Shown here: piece by piece, positions 20,428-28,545 of the stretch
Layout: each line of letters opens with the position of its first letter
How positions within the stretch are numbered: the stretch's first letter is position 1
IMG/VR virus record: IMGVR_UViG_3300042865_000903
Span: 1 to 29,521 of that record
Source of the DNA: a virus
Direction: 5' to 3' (one strand)
DNA length: 29,521 bases
Made by a program: the position numbers and the translations under genes
Notes under the pieces: model-generated
Told to the model about the DNA's origin: nothing
Seen by the model: only the letters and a program-made list of their open reading frames with translations
Database searches by the model: none

Positions 20428-23400
20428 GTTTGTGAGGTTAAAGAAAATGCAATAAAAACTTTGATGAAAACAAAGTCTGTTGATGATTCAAGAAAAATTA
20501 TCAGTGATACTTTGTTTGAAAAAGTAAATAGAGCTCTAACAGATATTGCTATAGAAAAGTATGGTCTTGAAACAAATGGTCAGTTACTGTTTGATAAAAC
20601 AAGTAAACAACTTGTTGATGAAAGAACCTCTACATACAGAAGGGATACTACCATTACTGTTGAAAGAGCAGAACCAAATGAACCATTGTTTCAACAGTTA
20701 CAAATTTTAAAAACTAACTATGATAGTGCTAAAGCAATAGCTGATCAGTCAATAATGCCTGATGCGGATAAAGCTAAACAAGAACAAATTACTTTAGAGT
20801 TTAATTCTGGTTATGATGATAACAGTTTTAATCTAGATATAGTAAAAAATGGTACTAAAGTAGGTGACATAAATTATAAACTAGAAGGTAATATTGCTAC
20901 AGTAGATGCAGTTGAAATTTATCCTGAATATAGAAATCAAGGTATTGCTATAAGGGCCTATAAAGAACTAAATAAAAGTTTAAGTAGAACTAATATTGCT
21001 TTAAGAAGCGGTAATTTAAATGAAAATAGCACCGGGGTTTGGAAAGGTTTAGTTAGAAGAGGTTTGGCTAAAGAAATAAATCCAGGCTCTTATGAATACA
21101 CAAACTATAAAGAAGGTGAGCAGTTAACTTTATTCCAATTAGAGAATGAAAAAGTTTTAGAACCTGCTATCAAAGAATTAGATAATTACCTGTTAGATTT
21201 TCTTAAACCTTTTGGTGTAAAAAGTAAAGAGTTTGCAGATCTTAAATCTAAATTGGGAGTTGATGCTTTGGGAGCTACTGATGTTTTAAATAAACTTATC
21301 TGGTACAGTACACATAGAAATGCTGAAACACTGCCTGAAGAAGCAGCCCATATGATAGTAATGTTAATGGGTGAGCAAAATAAAGCTATAAAATATTTAA
21401 TAAATAATATCACAACTTGGTCTGAATACTCAAGTATAAAAGCACAATATATGCCTTTATACAATAATGAAAAGCAAGTTAAGATTGAAGCTGTTGGTAA
21501 ATTAATTGCTAAAGCATTAGTTAAAAATTACAAAGCAAGTGGTTTAGATAAATCATTATTAGACAAAGCTTTAGAATTACTTTATGAAGTTTTTGAAAAG
21601 CTGAGAGGTATTTATAAGAATAACATACTTGCTCAAATGGAGTATAATGATAGAGTTGCTGATCATATTGCAATTAATGTATTAATGGGTGATAAAGATT
21701 ATATTGCCAAATTAGCCACATCTACTGCTAAATTAGACTATGAGAAAGCATTATCAGGTAATGAATTTGCTCAAGATATCATAAATGTATTTAGTAAACT
21801 AAATGCTAAACTTACAGGATCACTTGCTATTGCTGCACAAGGAGACGCAATATATAGAAGTTCAGAAGAACCTATACATGATATTGATTTTTCTGTACAG
21901 AATAAAGAAGACTATGAGGTTATGCTTGAAAAAGTTGAATCTATAAATGGTGTACCTTATCATTATGGTTGGGATAGTGATGCTAAAGAATATACAACTT
22001 ATGCTTTTTTAATTCCTAAAGAAGGTCTCACTGTTGAAGTTTTATCAAGAGATTTTAATAGAGGAAATGGTTGGATTACTGCATACAATCTTAGAGATAA
22101 AGATGGCAATATTGTAAAAGCAACAAGTCAGAATCACATGGCTGTAGATTTTTTTGTACATAAAGACAATATTGACACTGGTGGTTCAAAAGGTATACAT
22201 AAAAGTACTGCTGTTATATTTAAAGGTAAACTTAGTTTGTCACCTTTGAGTAGTAGAGAAAGAATGTTTGCTAGACCTAAAGATCAACAAGATTATGTCT
22301 TACATCAACCTACAGATCTTTCAGAATCATTTCCACAGTTTACATACTTTCAATTAAACAGTGAAGAACCACAAACATTAAACATTGATCTTGAGTCAGT
22401 AAATAATGCAAGAACTAAAGAAGTTGCTGAAGTACTTGCAAAAAAACTTGCTGCTCAAATGAATACAGATTTTTTTAGCGTATCACCTGAGGAAGCACAA
22501 AAAATCTTAGAAAATAGTTCTAAACCTTATATGGGAGAGCCTGCATTTTATTTTGCAGGAGGTGTTTATTTTGTAGGAGATAATGTAAATATTAACACTG
22601 TTCTACATGAATTCTCACATCCTTTTATACAAGGTATTAGAAGATCTAACCCAGAATTATTTGAAAATTTATTTGCATCACTGTCAGAAACAGATGAAGG
22701 TCAAGCAATAATTGCTCATGTTAAAAAATTATATCCTGAACTTGGTCAAGACACACCTCTTTTTAAAGAAGAAGTTTTAGTTTATGCTTTACAATTAGAT
22801 GCTGTAAATAAAGTTAATGATAAAGTTGCATCAGAAGGTTTTGCAGCATTTATTAATCAGTTATTAGCTGCATTAAAAAAGTTTTTACGTGAGACATTTG
22901 GGACTGGTGTAAATGTAAAAAACCTAAGTTCAGCAACAACTATCTCTGACTTAGGAGATATATTACTTAGTGATACAGAAATAGACCTTGATTTAGGAAC
23001 TAAATCAATTACTGAAGCTGATGTAGTAATGTATTATAAAGAAGTAGTAGAAAGAGCGGAAGATTTATTAAAGAATTCCTCTCCAGAAGCAGTTCAGTCT
23101 ATAGTAAACTATACTTACTTGAATGGTAAAGCTACTTTAAATAAAGCTAGAGAGTTTAATACCGGTAAGGACAGCGTAAATAAAGCAATGTTGCAAAGAG
23201 CTTTATTAAAAGAAGGTAACACAGAATTATTACCTGCTGTAGATAAAAGTTTAAAAGGGTTCCAAGATGTTAATCCTACAAATAATGTTTCACCGGAATC
23301 AATAATTGAAAATGCAATTAATGCTGAAGAAAAATTACAAGAACTTGCCTTGATAAAAGCAACTGCTCTTGTTAACAGTATTGACCGTATCAAAAGTGCA

Positions 23401-26400
23401 AGTATAAATACATTAGGTGAGCTTAGAGTTATTGATGAAAATGCATCTTTAATAAACAATAGAAATGTTGTTGCTTTACTTGCTTTATATAGTTCTACAG
23501 CAAATTCTTGGATAGGTTTAATAAATGAAATAAATGAAATCCTTGAAGACTATACAATAGGTACAGATGGTTTATTTTATCAAACTCTAAATGAAGTTTT
23601 GAACAATTCAACCATGATTGTTAAAAAGATTGGAGAAATATATAAGAAAAATAATGTTCAACTTTTTGTTCAGATTACTGGTTACATGACAGACTTTGTT
23701 CAAAACCAGTTAAATGATAACTTAAAGATAGCTCTAAAAAAACTACCTCTTGAGGAACAAGAAAATGAAGTTACTGACTTGTATAATAAAGTTATTAGCA
23801 ATACTATAACAGATGCTGATTTGGAAAGACTTTACCAAAAAGGTGTTCCAAAAGAAGTATTAGATAGATTTGTTCAACAATATAATACTTATGTACTTAA
23901 TGAAGATAAAATATCTGATATCTTATCTGGTAAAACAAAAGATGTAAGCTGGTTCAATAGATGGTTAGAATCTTATTCATCAAGTAATGACCCTATAGTA
24001 GGTTCACTTGCTATGTATATTCAAAATGAAAAAACTGAAGTAGAAAATGAAGTATGGAATAAGTCTCAAATATTTAGAAATGTCTTAGCTAAGCTTTTAC
24101 CACAGGTTAACTTTAGCAAGTTAAATTCTTTACAGATTAGAGACATGGTGGCTACAAGAGACACCATCTTTTATATTGACAAGCAAACTGGAAAACCTGT
24201 TCCTAAAGAAGTATACACATTCCTTAATGAATTTGGTAATGGCTGGAGATATGAAAAAGATAATTTAGAGTATGAATATGCTTTAGCTAAAGACAGTGGA
24301 GATAAAAACAAAACTGCACAAGCTCTTGATAGATTGAGACAATTCAATAAAGCTTATATGTGGCAAGAATTTGTTCCAGAGCTTTATGAGAAGGATGATA
24401 TCTTTAATGAATCTGAGATAGGGAAACTTGCATACTTAGCTAAGAAAACTGCTTTTGATAATTTCTTAAACTTACAAAACCAGTTTGAAAAAGAACTTGA
24501 AAGATTTGAAAATTACAGTACTATAGAAGCGGCCTTTAGAGCATATCAACAACTGTACTCTTTACACTATGAAGATGCTACAGAAAAAGTTGATGATCCA
24601 GCTAATGGTATATATGACAAGTCTATTGCTGAATTACTTATTAAACATAGAAATGCAACCAGTGAGTTTTATGAATGGGTTTCAATTCCTAATTCATTAT
24701 CTACAGCATACAATGAATTTGTTACTGAATTAGAGGCTAAAAGAATAAAAAGAGGTACTGATAAGTTCCAAGCTGAATTAAGAAAGTGGGAAAAACAAAA
24801 CATCAAAATTAAATATTCACAAGAATTCTATGAAAGAAGAGCTAATCTTTTAAATAGACTTACTGAGATCCAAAAAAACATGAGAGAAACCATGAACTTG
24901 GATTTTGATATTTCTGCTGCATACAAAACTATTTCTGATTTAATCTTTACATACCGTGATGAGTTTGGTCAACCTGACACAACTCAATTAGGTAAAGACA
25001 GATTAAGAAAGATAAAAGATCTAGAACAAGAAATTATAAATTTCAGAGCTAAGTTTGATTACAGAACCGGTTTATCTAAAGAAGATGCTAATACATTAAG
25101 CTTCTTATTGGAAAAGTCAAAAGTAGAAGACTTAAATACAAATGAAGCTATGCTTTTAAATGAACTAATTCAGAAACAAAAAGCTAAAGGGGTTGATGTA
25201 GAATTGGTTGAGGAAATGACGGATATTTTTAACTCCTTGTCTAATTTATCTAGCAACCTTCCTACAGAATACTATTTAGATGCATTAAACATGCGCTTAT
25301 CTAAATTCAATGTTACAGAAGTGACTGAAACAACAGTAGATAACTTTATTAATTCTGAAGAATTTACTGATTTGCTTGTACAAGATGAAGAACTAAGAAA
25401 ATGGTTTAACATAAATCACATTGAAGTTAAAAGATATGATAAAGGTAAAGAGGTTGATAAGTTCCAAAGAACTTCAGCTAACTCCGTAATGAGACCTAAA
25501 GAGGGTAAGTACTATGAAACTACTACAATCTTTGATAATGAAACCGGTGAAGAAGTTACTTTACTAGGTGTTCCTAATGCAAGACATTCAAGAAGAGAAG
25601 TAAAAGATAAGTATAGAACTATACCAAGAGGTGCTGTAAGAGAAGACTATATTGGTAAATATGTGGATAATAAAGGTGAATATTTACCTAGATTATTTCA
25701 ACCAGGAACTAAATACAGTGCCCTAGATGATAGATTTATTGATAAGAGATACCAAACTTTAAAAGCTAATCCTGACTCACCTGAATTTAAGTTATTGGAA
25801 GCTATCAAAGAGCATCATTTAGACATGCAAAAAAATGGTAGTAACTATGGTAAATTATATATGGATGTACCAAGATATAGTACTAAAAAAGGAGATTTCT
25901 ATCAAGCATTCCAAAAAGGTCAATATGGGGATAAATTCAAAAACATTAACTCTAATGTTAAAGAATGGTTGAAGCAAAAATTTGGTAAGTCAACAGAAGA
26001 TTACTTAAATGACTTTAACTATGATGCTGACAATAACTTAGTAAATACAGATTTAAATGGTGATGAGATATCATACATTCCTGTTACAGGTATATTTAAT
26101 CTTGATGCTGATGTAGTTGATGCAGATATATTCAATTCATTGTTTAGATATGCATTGTCTCTTCAAACACAAAAACAATTATATAAATCTTTACCACTAG
26201 TTAAGTCAATTATATCCACACTAGAAGATCCAAAAAATCAACCTAAGAATTTACAGAAAAAATCTAAACAGCTACAAGATGGTAAAAATAAAATTAGAGC
26301 TTTTGTAAATTTAAAAACGGATACTTATAACAGATTAGAACAAATTAGATCTCTTATTGATAGAGAATACTTTGGTAGAAAAGTAGTAGGTATGGAAGAA

Positions 26401-27945
26401 GCAAACCCAAGACTTACAAAATGGTTAAGTAATTTAACCAAATGGTCAAGTAGATCTTCTTTGATGATGAATATACCTTCTGATTTAAAAAATCAGTTCT
26501 CAGGTTATGTTCAAACTATTATTGAATCTTCAGGAGGTAGATTTGTTACAGGAAAAGACTTAGCATTATCTTCAGCATGGGCTACTAAAGCTATGATGGA
26601 TTGGACAATGAATGGTATGTACACAACAGGACCGGGAAATTTATCTAGTCAGTTAGTTCAAATATTTGATCCAAACTTTAAAACTACTGATGAGTATGGT
26701 AATACTGTTTACAAAAGTTTATTTAAAGATTTGATGAACTTTGAATGGACTTACATGCATAGAAAATTTGGTGAGATGGATGTAGCAATGAGATTATTTG
26801 GTGCATTCTTGTATGGTCAAAAACTTGAACAAGACTTAATAAGTGGTGATAAAGCTACAATAAGATATGTTGATGCATGGGAAACTGATGAGAATGGTGT
26901 TGCTAGATTAAAAGCTGGTATTCACCCAGGATGGAGTAATCTTTCAGTTTATCACACATACCAAAAAGGAGAAACTCTTGAAGAAATTGCTAAAAAATAT
27001 AATGTAACAGTAGAAGAACTTAAAGCTAAAAACAGAATTAAATCTCAAATTCAATTAACAGAAGGACAAGAAATTGTCATTGCAAAATCTGAAAAGTATA
27101 AATTATTTAAAAACAGATTACAAGGTACTTCAAGAGCACTATTTGGGGTTTATGATGACTTTGGACAACCAGAAGGTAATAAGTTATTACTTTACAGAAT
27201 GTTTTTCTTTATGAGAAAATGGTTTACTCCAATGTTTACTAACAGATTTGGTATGGATACAGCTAAAGAAAACTTTGGTGGTGCTAGATATGATTGGGCT
27301 TTAGGAAAAACTACAAAAGGTTTTTACATAAATTCATTACAGGTAATATATAGAGGTTTAAAATCTAAAGGTGTAGAGTTTCAGTTCATGACTGAAGATG
27401 AAAAAGCTGATTTAAGAAGAGCTATGGCTGAAGGTATGATTGTTACCATGTCAGCATTACTAGCATCATTATTATTTGGCTATGAAGACGGTGATGAAGA
27501 TAGATGGAAAAAAATAAAAGAAAGATCAGGACCAATAAACTCTGATAATTTTAATACATATGGCTTCCTTGCTAATCATGCTCTCTTATTACTATTAGGA
27601 GTACAAGCTGAAACAGGTGCATTTATTCCATTACCAAAAATTACTGTAAATGGTGTATCAGTTAATCTTGGTGCTGATGATTACTCAAAGTTATTAACTT
27701 CAACTAGTACAGCATTTAGTAATACGGTTCTTACTTATATGGAGATCTTTGGAGATATACTAAATTTTGCCACAGCAAGTGATGCAAATAAATACAAAAA
27801 AGATGTAGGACCATACTGGTTCCAGAAAAAAGGTGAAAATAAAATTTACAAAAGAGTATTTAGTTTGTTAGGTTTTAGTGGTGGTACAGGAGATCCTGAA
27901 ACATTGATTAAAAACTTATCAAAAGGTGCAACAAGAATCAGGTAA
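20425..27945 (+). CDS. 2506-aa virion protein: GNAT, zincins, NTase, LysM
   Basis: I chose ATG 20425, two bases after the upstream stop, over an in-frame TTG at 20413 that lies inside the preceding gene. Domains from that ATG: a GNAT acetyltransferase at about 120-225 (YPEYRNQGIAIRAY, with R170 and G173 in the acetyl-CoA loop); a zincin-like site E305-E306-A-A-H309 with E355 downstream; a nucleotidyltransferase fold with G465-S466, D486-I-D488 and E538; a canonical zincin H728-E729-F-S-H732 with E782/E783 as third ligand; about 1300 mostly helical residues; a LysM domain at about 2174-2222 (QKGETLEEIAKKYNVTVEEL); and hydrophobic segments near 2337-2352 and 2381-2394. LysM binds peptidoglycan, so the C-terminus probably meets the cell wall during entry, with the hydrophobic parts touching membrane (inference). 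No signal peptide, as expected for a virion protein. Tandem TAA TAA ends the gene. Confidence 0.92.
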   Translation: MVCEVKENAIKTLMKTKSVDDSRKIISDTLFEKVNRALTDIAIEKYGLETNGQLLFDKTSKQLVDERTSTYRRDTTITVERAEPNEPLFQQLQILKTNYDSAKAIADQSIMPDADKAKQEQITLEFNSGYDDNSFNLDIVKNGTKVGDINYKLEGNIATVDAVEIYPEYRNQGIAIRAYKELNKSLSRTNIALRSGNLNENSTGVWKGLVRRGLAKEINPGSYEYTNYKEGEQLTLFQLENEKVLEPAIKELDNYLLDFLKPFGVKSKEFADLKSKLGVDALGATDVLNKLIWYSTHRNAETLPEEAAHMIVMLMGEQNKAIKYLINNITTWSEYSSIKAQYMPLYNNEKQVKIEAVGKLIAKALVKNYKASGLDKSLLDKALELLYEVFEKLRGIYKNNILAQMEYNDRVADHIAINVLMGDKDYIAKLATSTAKLDYEKALSGNEFAQDIINVFSKLNAKLTGSLAIAAQGDAIYRSSEEPIHDIDFSVQNKEDYEVMLEKVESINGVPYHYGWDSDAKEYTTYAFLIPKEGLTVEVLSRDFNRGNGWITAYNLRDKDGNIVKATSQNHMAVDFFVHKDNIDTGGSKGIHKSTAVIFKGKLSLSPLSSRERMFARPKDQQDYVLHQPTDLSESFPQFTYFQLNSEEPQTLNIDLESVNNARTKEVAEVLAKKLAAQMNTDFFSVSPEEAQKILENSSKPYMGEPAFYFAGGVYFVGDNVNINTVLHEFSHPFIQGIRRSNPELFENLFASLSETDEGQAIIAHVKKLYPELGQDTPLFKEEVLVYALQLDAVNKVNDKVASEGFAAFINQLLAALKKFLRETFGTGVNVKNLSSATTISDLGDILLSDTEIDLDLGTKSITEADVVMYYKEVVERAEDLLKNSSPEAVQSIVNYTYLNGKATLNKAREFNTGKDSVNKAMLQRALLKEGNTELLPAVDKSLKGFQDVNPTNNVSPESIIENAINAEEKLQELALIKATALVNSIDRIKSASINTLGELRVIDENASLINNRNVVALLALYSSTANSWIGLINEINEILEDYTIGTDGLFYQTLNEVLNNSTMIVKKIGEIYKKNNVQLFVQITGYMTDFVQNQLNDNLKIALKKLPLEEQENEVTDLYNKVISNTITDADLERLYQKGVPKEVLDRFVQQYNTYVLNEDKISDILSGKTKDVSWFNRWLESYSSSNDPIVGSLAMYIQNEKTEVENEVWNKSQIFRNVLAKLLPQVNFSKLNSLQIRDMVATRDTIFYIDKQTGKPVPKEVYTFLNEFGNGWRYEKDNLEYEYALAKDSGDKNKTAQALDRLRQFNKAYMWQEFVPELYEKDDIFNESEIGKLAYLAKKTAFDNFLNLQNQFEKELERFENYSTIEAAFRAYQQLYSLHYEDATEKVDDPANGIYDKSIAELLIKHRNATSEFYEWVSIPNSLSTAYNEFVTELEAKRIKRGTDKFQAELRKWEKQNIKIKYSQEFYERRANLLNRLTEIQKNMRETMNLDFDISAAYKTISDLIFTYRDEFGQPDTTQLGKDRLRKIKDLEQEIINFRAKFDYRTGLSKEDANTLSFLLEKSKVEDLNTNEAMLLNELIQKQKAKGVDVELVEEMTDIFNSLSNLSSNLPTEYYLDALNMRLSKFNVTEVTETTVDNFINSEEFTDLLVQDEELRKWFNINHIEVKRYDKGKEVDKFQRTSANSVMRPKEGKYYETTTIFDNETGEEVTLLGVPNARHSRREVKDKYRTIPRGAVREDYIGKYVDNKGEYLPRLFQPGTKYSALDDRFIDKRYQTLKANPDSPEFKLLEAIKEHHLDMQKNGSNYGKLYMDVPRYSTKKGDFYQAFQKGQYGDKFKNINSNVKEWLKQKFGKSTEDYLNDFNYDADNNLVNTDLNGDEISYIPVTGIFNLDADVVDADIFNSLFRYALSLQTQKQLYKSLPLVKSIISTLEDPKNQPKNLQKKSKQLQDGKNKIRAFVNLKTDTYNRLEQIRSLIDREYFGRKVVGMEEANPRLTKWLSNLTKWSSRSSLMMNIPSDLKNQFSGYVQTIIESSGGRFVTGKDLALSSAWATKAMMDWTMNGMYTTGPGNLSSQLVQIFDPNFKTTDEYGNTVYKSLFKDLMNFEWTYMHRKFGEMDVAMRLFGAFLYGQKLEQDLISGDKATIRYVDAWETDENGVARLKAGIHPGWSNLSVYHTYQKGETLEEIAKKYNVTVEELKAKNRIKSQIQLTEGQEIVIAKSEKYKLFKNRLQGTSRALFGVYDDFGQPEGNKLLLYRMFFFMRKWFTPMFTNRFGMDTAKENFGGARYDWALGKTTKGFYINSLQVIYRGLKSKGVEFQFMTEDEKADLRRAMAEGMIVTMSALLASLLFGYEDGDEDRWKKIKERSGPINSDNFNTYGFLANHALLLLLGVQAETGAFIPLPKITVNGVSVNLGADDYSKLLTSTSTAFSNTVLTYMEIFGDILNFATASDANKYKKDVGPYWFQKKGENKIYKRVFSLLGFSGGTGDPETLIKNLSKGATRIR

Positions 27946-27963
27946 TAATTAAAAACAAATACA

Positions 27964-28083
27964 ATGGCAGCTAAAACAAAATCAGTGAAAGTTTCAAGAC
28001 CGGGAATTCACGCAAAGACAAAAACTTCAAAAAGTAAAATGTCTAAGAACTACAAAAAAATGTACAAAGGTCAAGGGAGATAG
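27964..28083 (+). CDS. 39-aa basic conserved phage protein
   Basis: Encodes 39 residues: a short start, then SRPGIHAKTKTSKSK and SKNYKKMYKGQGR. It is extremely basic (14 Lys/Arg, no acidic residue) and lacks hydrophobic stretches. From memory, near-identical short proteins with RPG-hAKTKTSK and NYKK-Y-GQGR occur in crAss-like phages next to virion genes; I cannot run a search to confirm it. It begins 18 bases after the giant gene's stop, in an A-rich leader with ATGG start context like the giants, and its TAG is followed at once by the shared terminator, so it is the last gene of the operon. Function unknown; binding nucleic acid inside the capsid is one guess from charge. Confidence 0.85.
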   Translation: MAAKTKSVKVSRPGIHAKTKTSKSKMSKNYKKMYKGQGR

Positions 28084-28090
28084 AAAAAAA

Positions 28091-28114
28091 AGGGAGAGCC
28101 GTTAAGCTCTCCCT
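28091..28114. terminator. Shared hairpin terminator between convergent operons
   Basis: A perfect 9-bp stem (AGGGAGAGC paired with GCTCTCCCT) with a 6-base loop sits in the 34-bp gap between the plus-strand basic gene and the minus-strand 59-aa gene. Seven A bases at 28084-28090 become a U-tract after the hairpin when read on the minus strand, so it is a standard intrinsic terminator leftward. On the plus strand only a weak AATTTAATC follows the stem, so rightward termination may be less efficient. Confidence 0.85.
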
Positions 28115-28117
28115 AAT

Positions 28118-28297
28118 TTAATCTTCATCACAACAGTCACATTCTTCATCTGACTCTTGTTTACCATATTCATTATCAAACCATTCTCTAGCTTCTGCTT
28201 TAGTAGGTCTTTCATAACAACCACAATCCATAACAGTTGCACCTGCTAAGTATGCTTCAATCATAAGTTTTCTAAAGACTACTGGATGCATAATCAT
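28118..28297 (-). CDS. 59-aa cysteine-rich small protein, unknown function
   Basis: Starts at the ATG at 28297, which shares its A with the stop of the upstream 55-aa gene (TAATG), and ends TAA four bases before the terminator stem. A second ATG, two codons in, is possible. The N-terminal half is a short amphipathic helix (HPVVFRKLMIEAYLAGATV). It then has DCGCYE (C25, C27), a helix KAEAREWFDNEYGK, and an acidic tail with C53, C55 and C56 (ECDCCDED). The paired CxC and CxCC groups could bind a metal ion, but the tail may be disordered. I recognise no family. Overlap, spacing and the terminator make it a real gene rather than a chance frame. Confidence 0.75.
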   Translation of the reverse strand: MIMHPVVFRKLMIEAYLAGATVMDCGCYERPTKAEAREWFDNEYGKQESDEECDCCDED

Positions 28298-28464
28298 TAA
28301 TTTAAATCATCATTACTAATATAGGTTTTTCTAATTCTTTCTCTTGTAATATTAAAAACACCTTTTCTATTTTCTCTAAACTTAAATCTATTGTAACTGA
28401 TTGGACACATTAAATCTAACTTTATTACTTTTTTTCTGTTTCTGTTTTTATTTGTTTTGCTCAT
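28297..28464 (-). CDS. 55-aa basic small protein, unknown function
   Basis: Encodes 55 residues beginning MSKTNKNRNRKKVIKLDLMC and ending SNDDLN. It is strongly basic (about 16 Lys/Arg) with a Lys/Arg-rich head, a central CPISYNRFKFRENRKGVF segment and a helical RERIRKTY tail. There is no membrane segment and no family that I recognise; charge suggests nucleic-acid or ribosome contact, only a guess. Its TAA overlaps the ATG of the 59-aa gene by one base, so translation of the two is probably coupled. No Shine-Dalgarno is visible before the ATG; the leader is AT-rich. Confidence 0.7.
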   Translation of the reverse strand: MSKTNKNRNRKKVIKLDLMCPISYNRFKFRENRKGVFNITRERIRKTYISNDDLN

Positions 28465-28482
28465 TTTCAATAAATTGTTTTA

Positions 28483-28505
28483 AGTTTGGTTTAAAATAGT
28501 TTGGT
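28483..28505. repeat. Direct repeat AGTTTGGT x2 in divergent intergenic region
   Basis: Two exact copies of AGTTTGGT at 28483-28490 and 28498-28505, 15 bases start to start, lie in the 81-bp gap between the leftward 55-aa gene and the rightward endonuclease gene. The spacing, about one and a half helical turns, and the location would suit an operator or promoter element, but the sequence is AT-rich and two 8-mers are weak evidence. Confidence 0.35.
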
Positions 28506-28533
28506 CCTTTTAAGATTTTATAAAAATTTTTCA

Positions 28534-28541
28534 TATATTTG
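28534..28541 (+). promoter_or_regulatory. Possible Bacteroidota-type -7 box (TAnnTTTG)
   Basis: TATATTTG matches the TAnnTTTG -7 element of Bacteroidota primary sigma promoters. It ends four bases before the endonuclease ATG at 28546, which would make the transcript leaderless or nearly so. No clear TTTG -33 element is found 19-21 bases upstream; the nearest TTTG is 30 bases away, so this is a weak call. Confidence 0.3.
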
Positions 28542-28545
28542 TTTT

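Noticed and set aside
2969-27945. TAG or TGA recoding inside the giants
   Set aside because: All giants read through fully with the standard code and contain no internal in-frame TAG or TGA; the only open question is the TAG at the second-third junction.
28501-28545. TTG start for the GIY-YIG gene adding 15 residues
   Set aside because: The GIY-YIG fold begins at the ATG-encoded MCYTYL; the extra residues have no match to the family, and the region holds the putative promoter box and part of the repeat.
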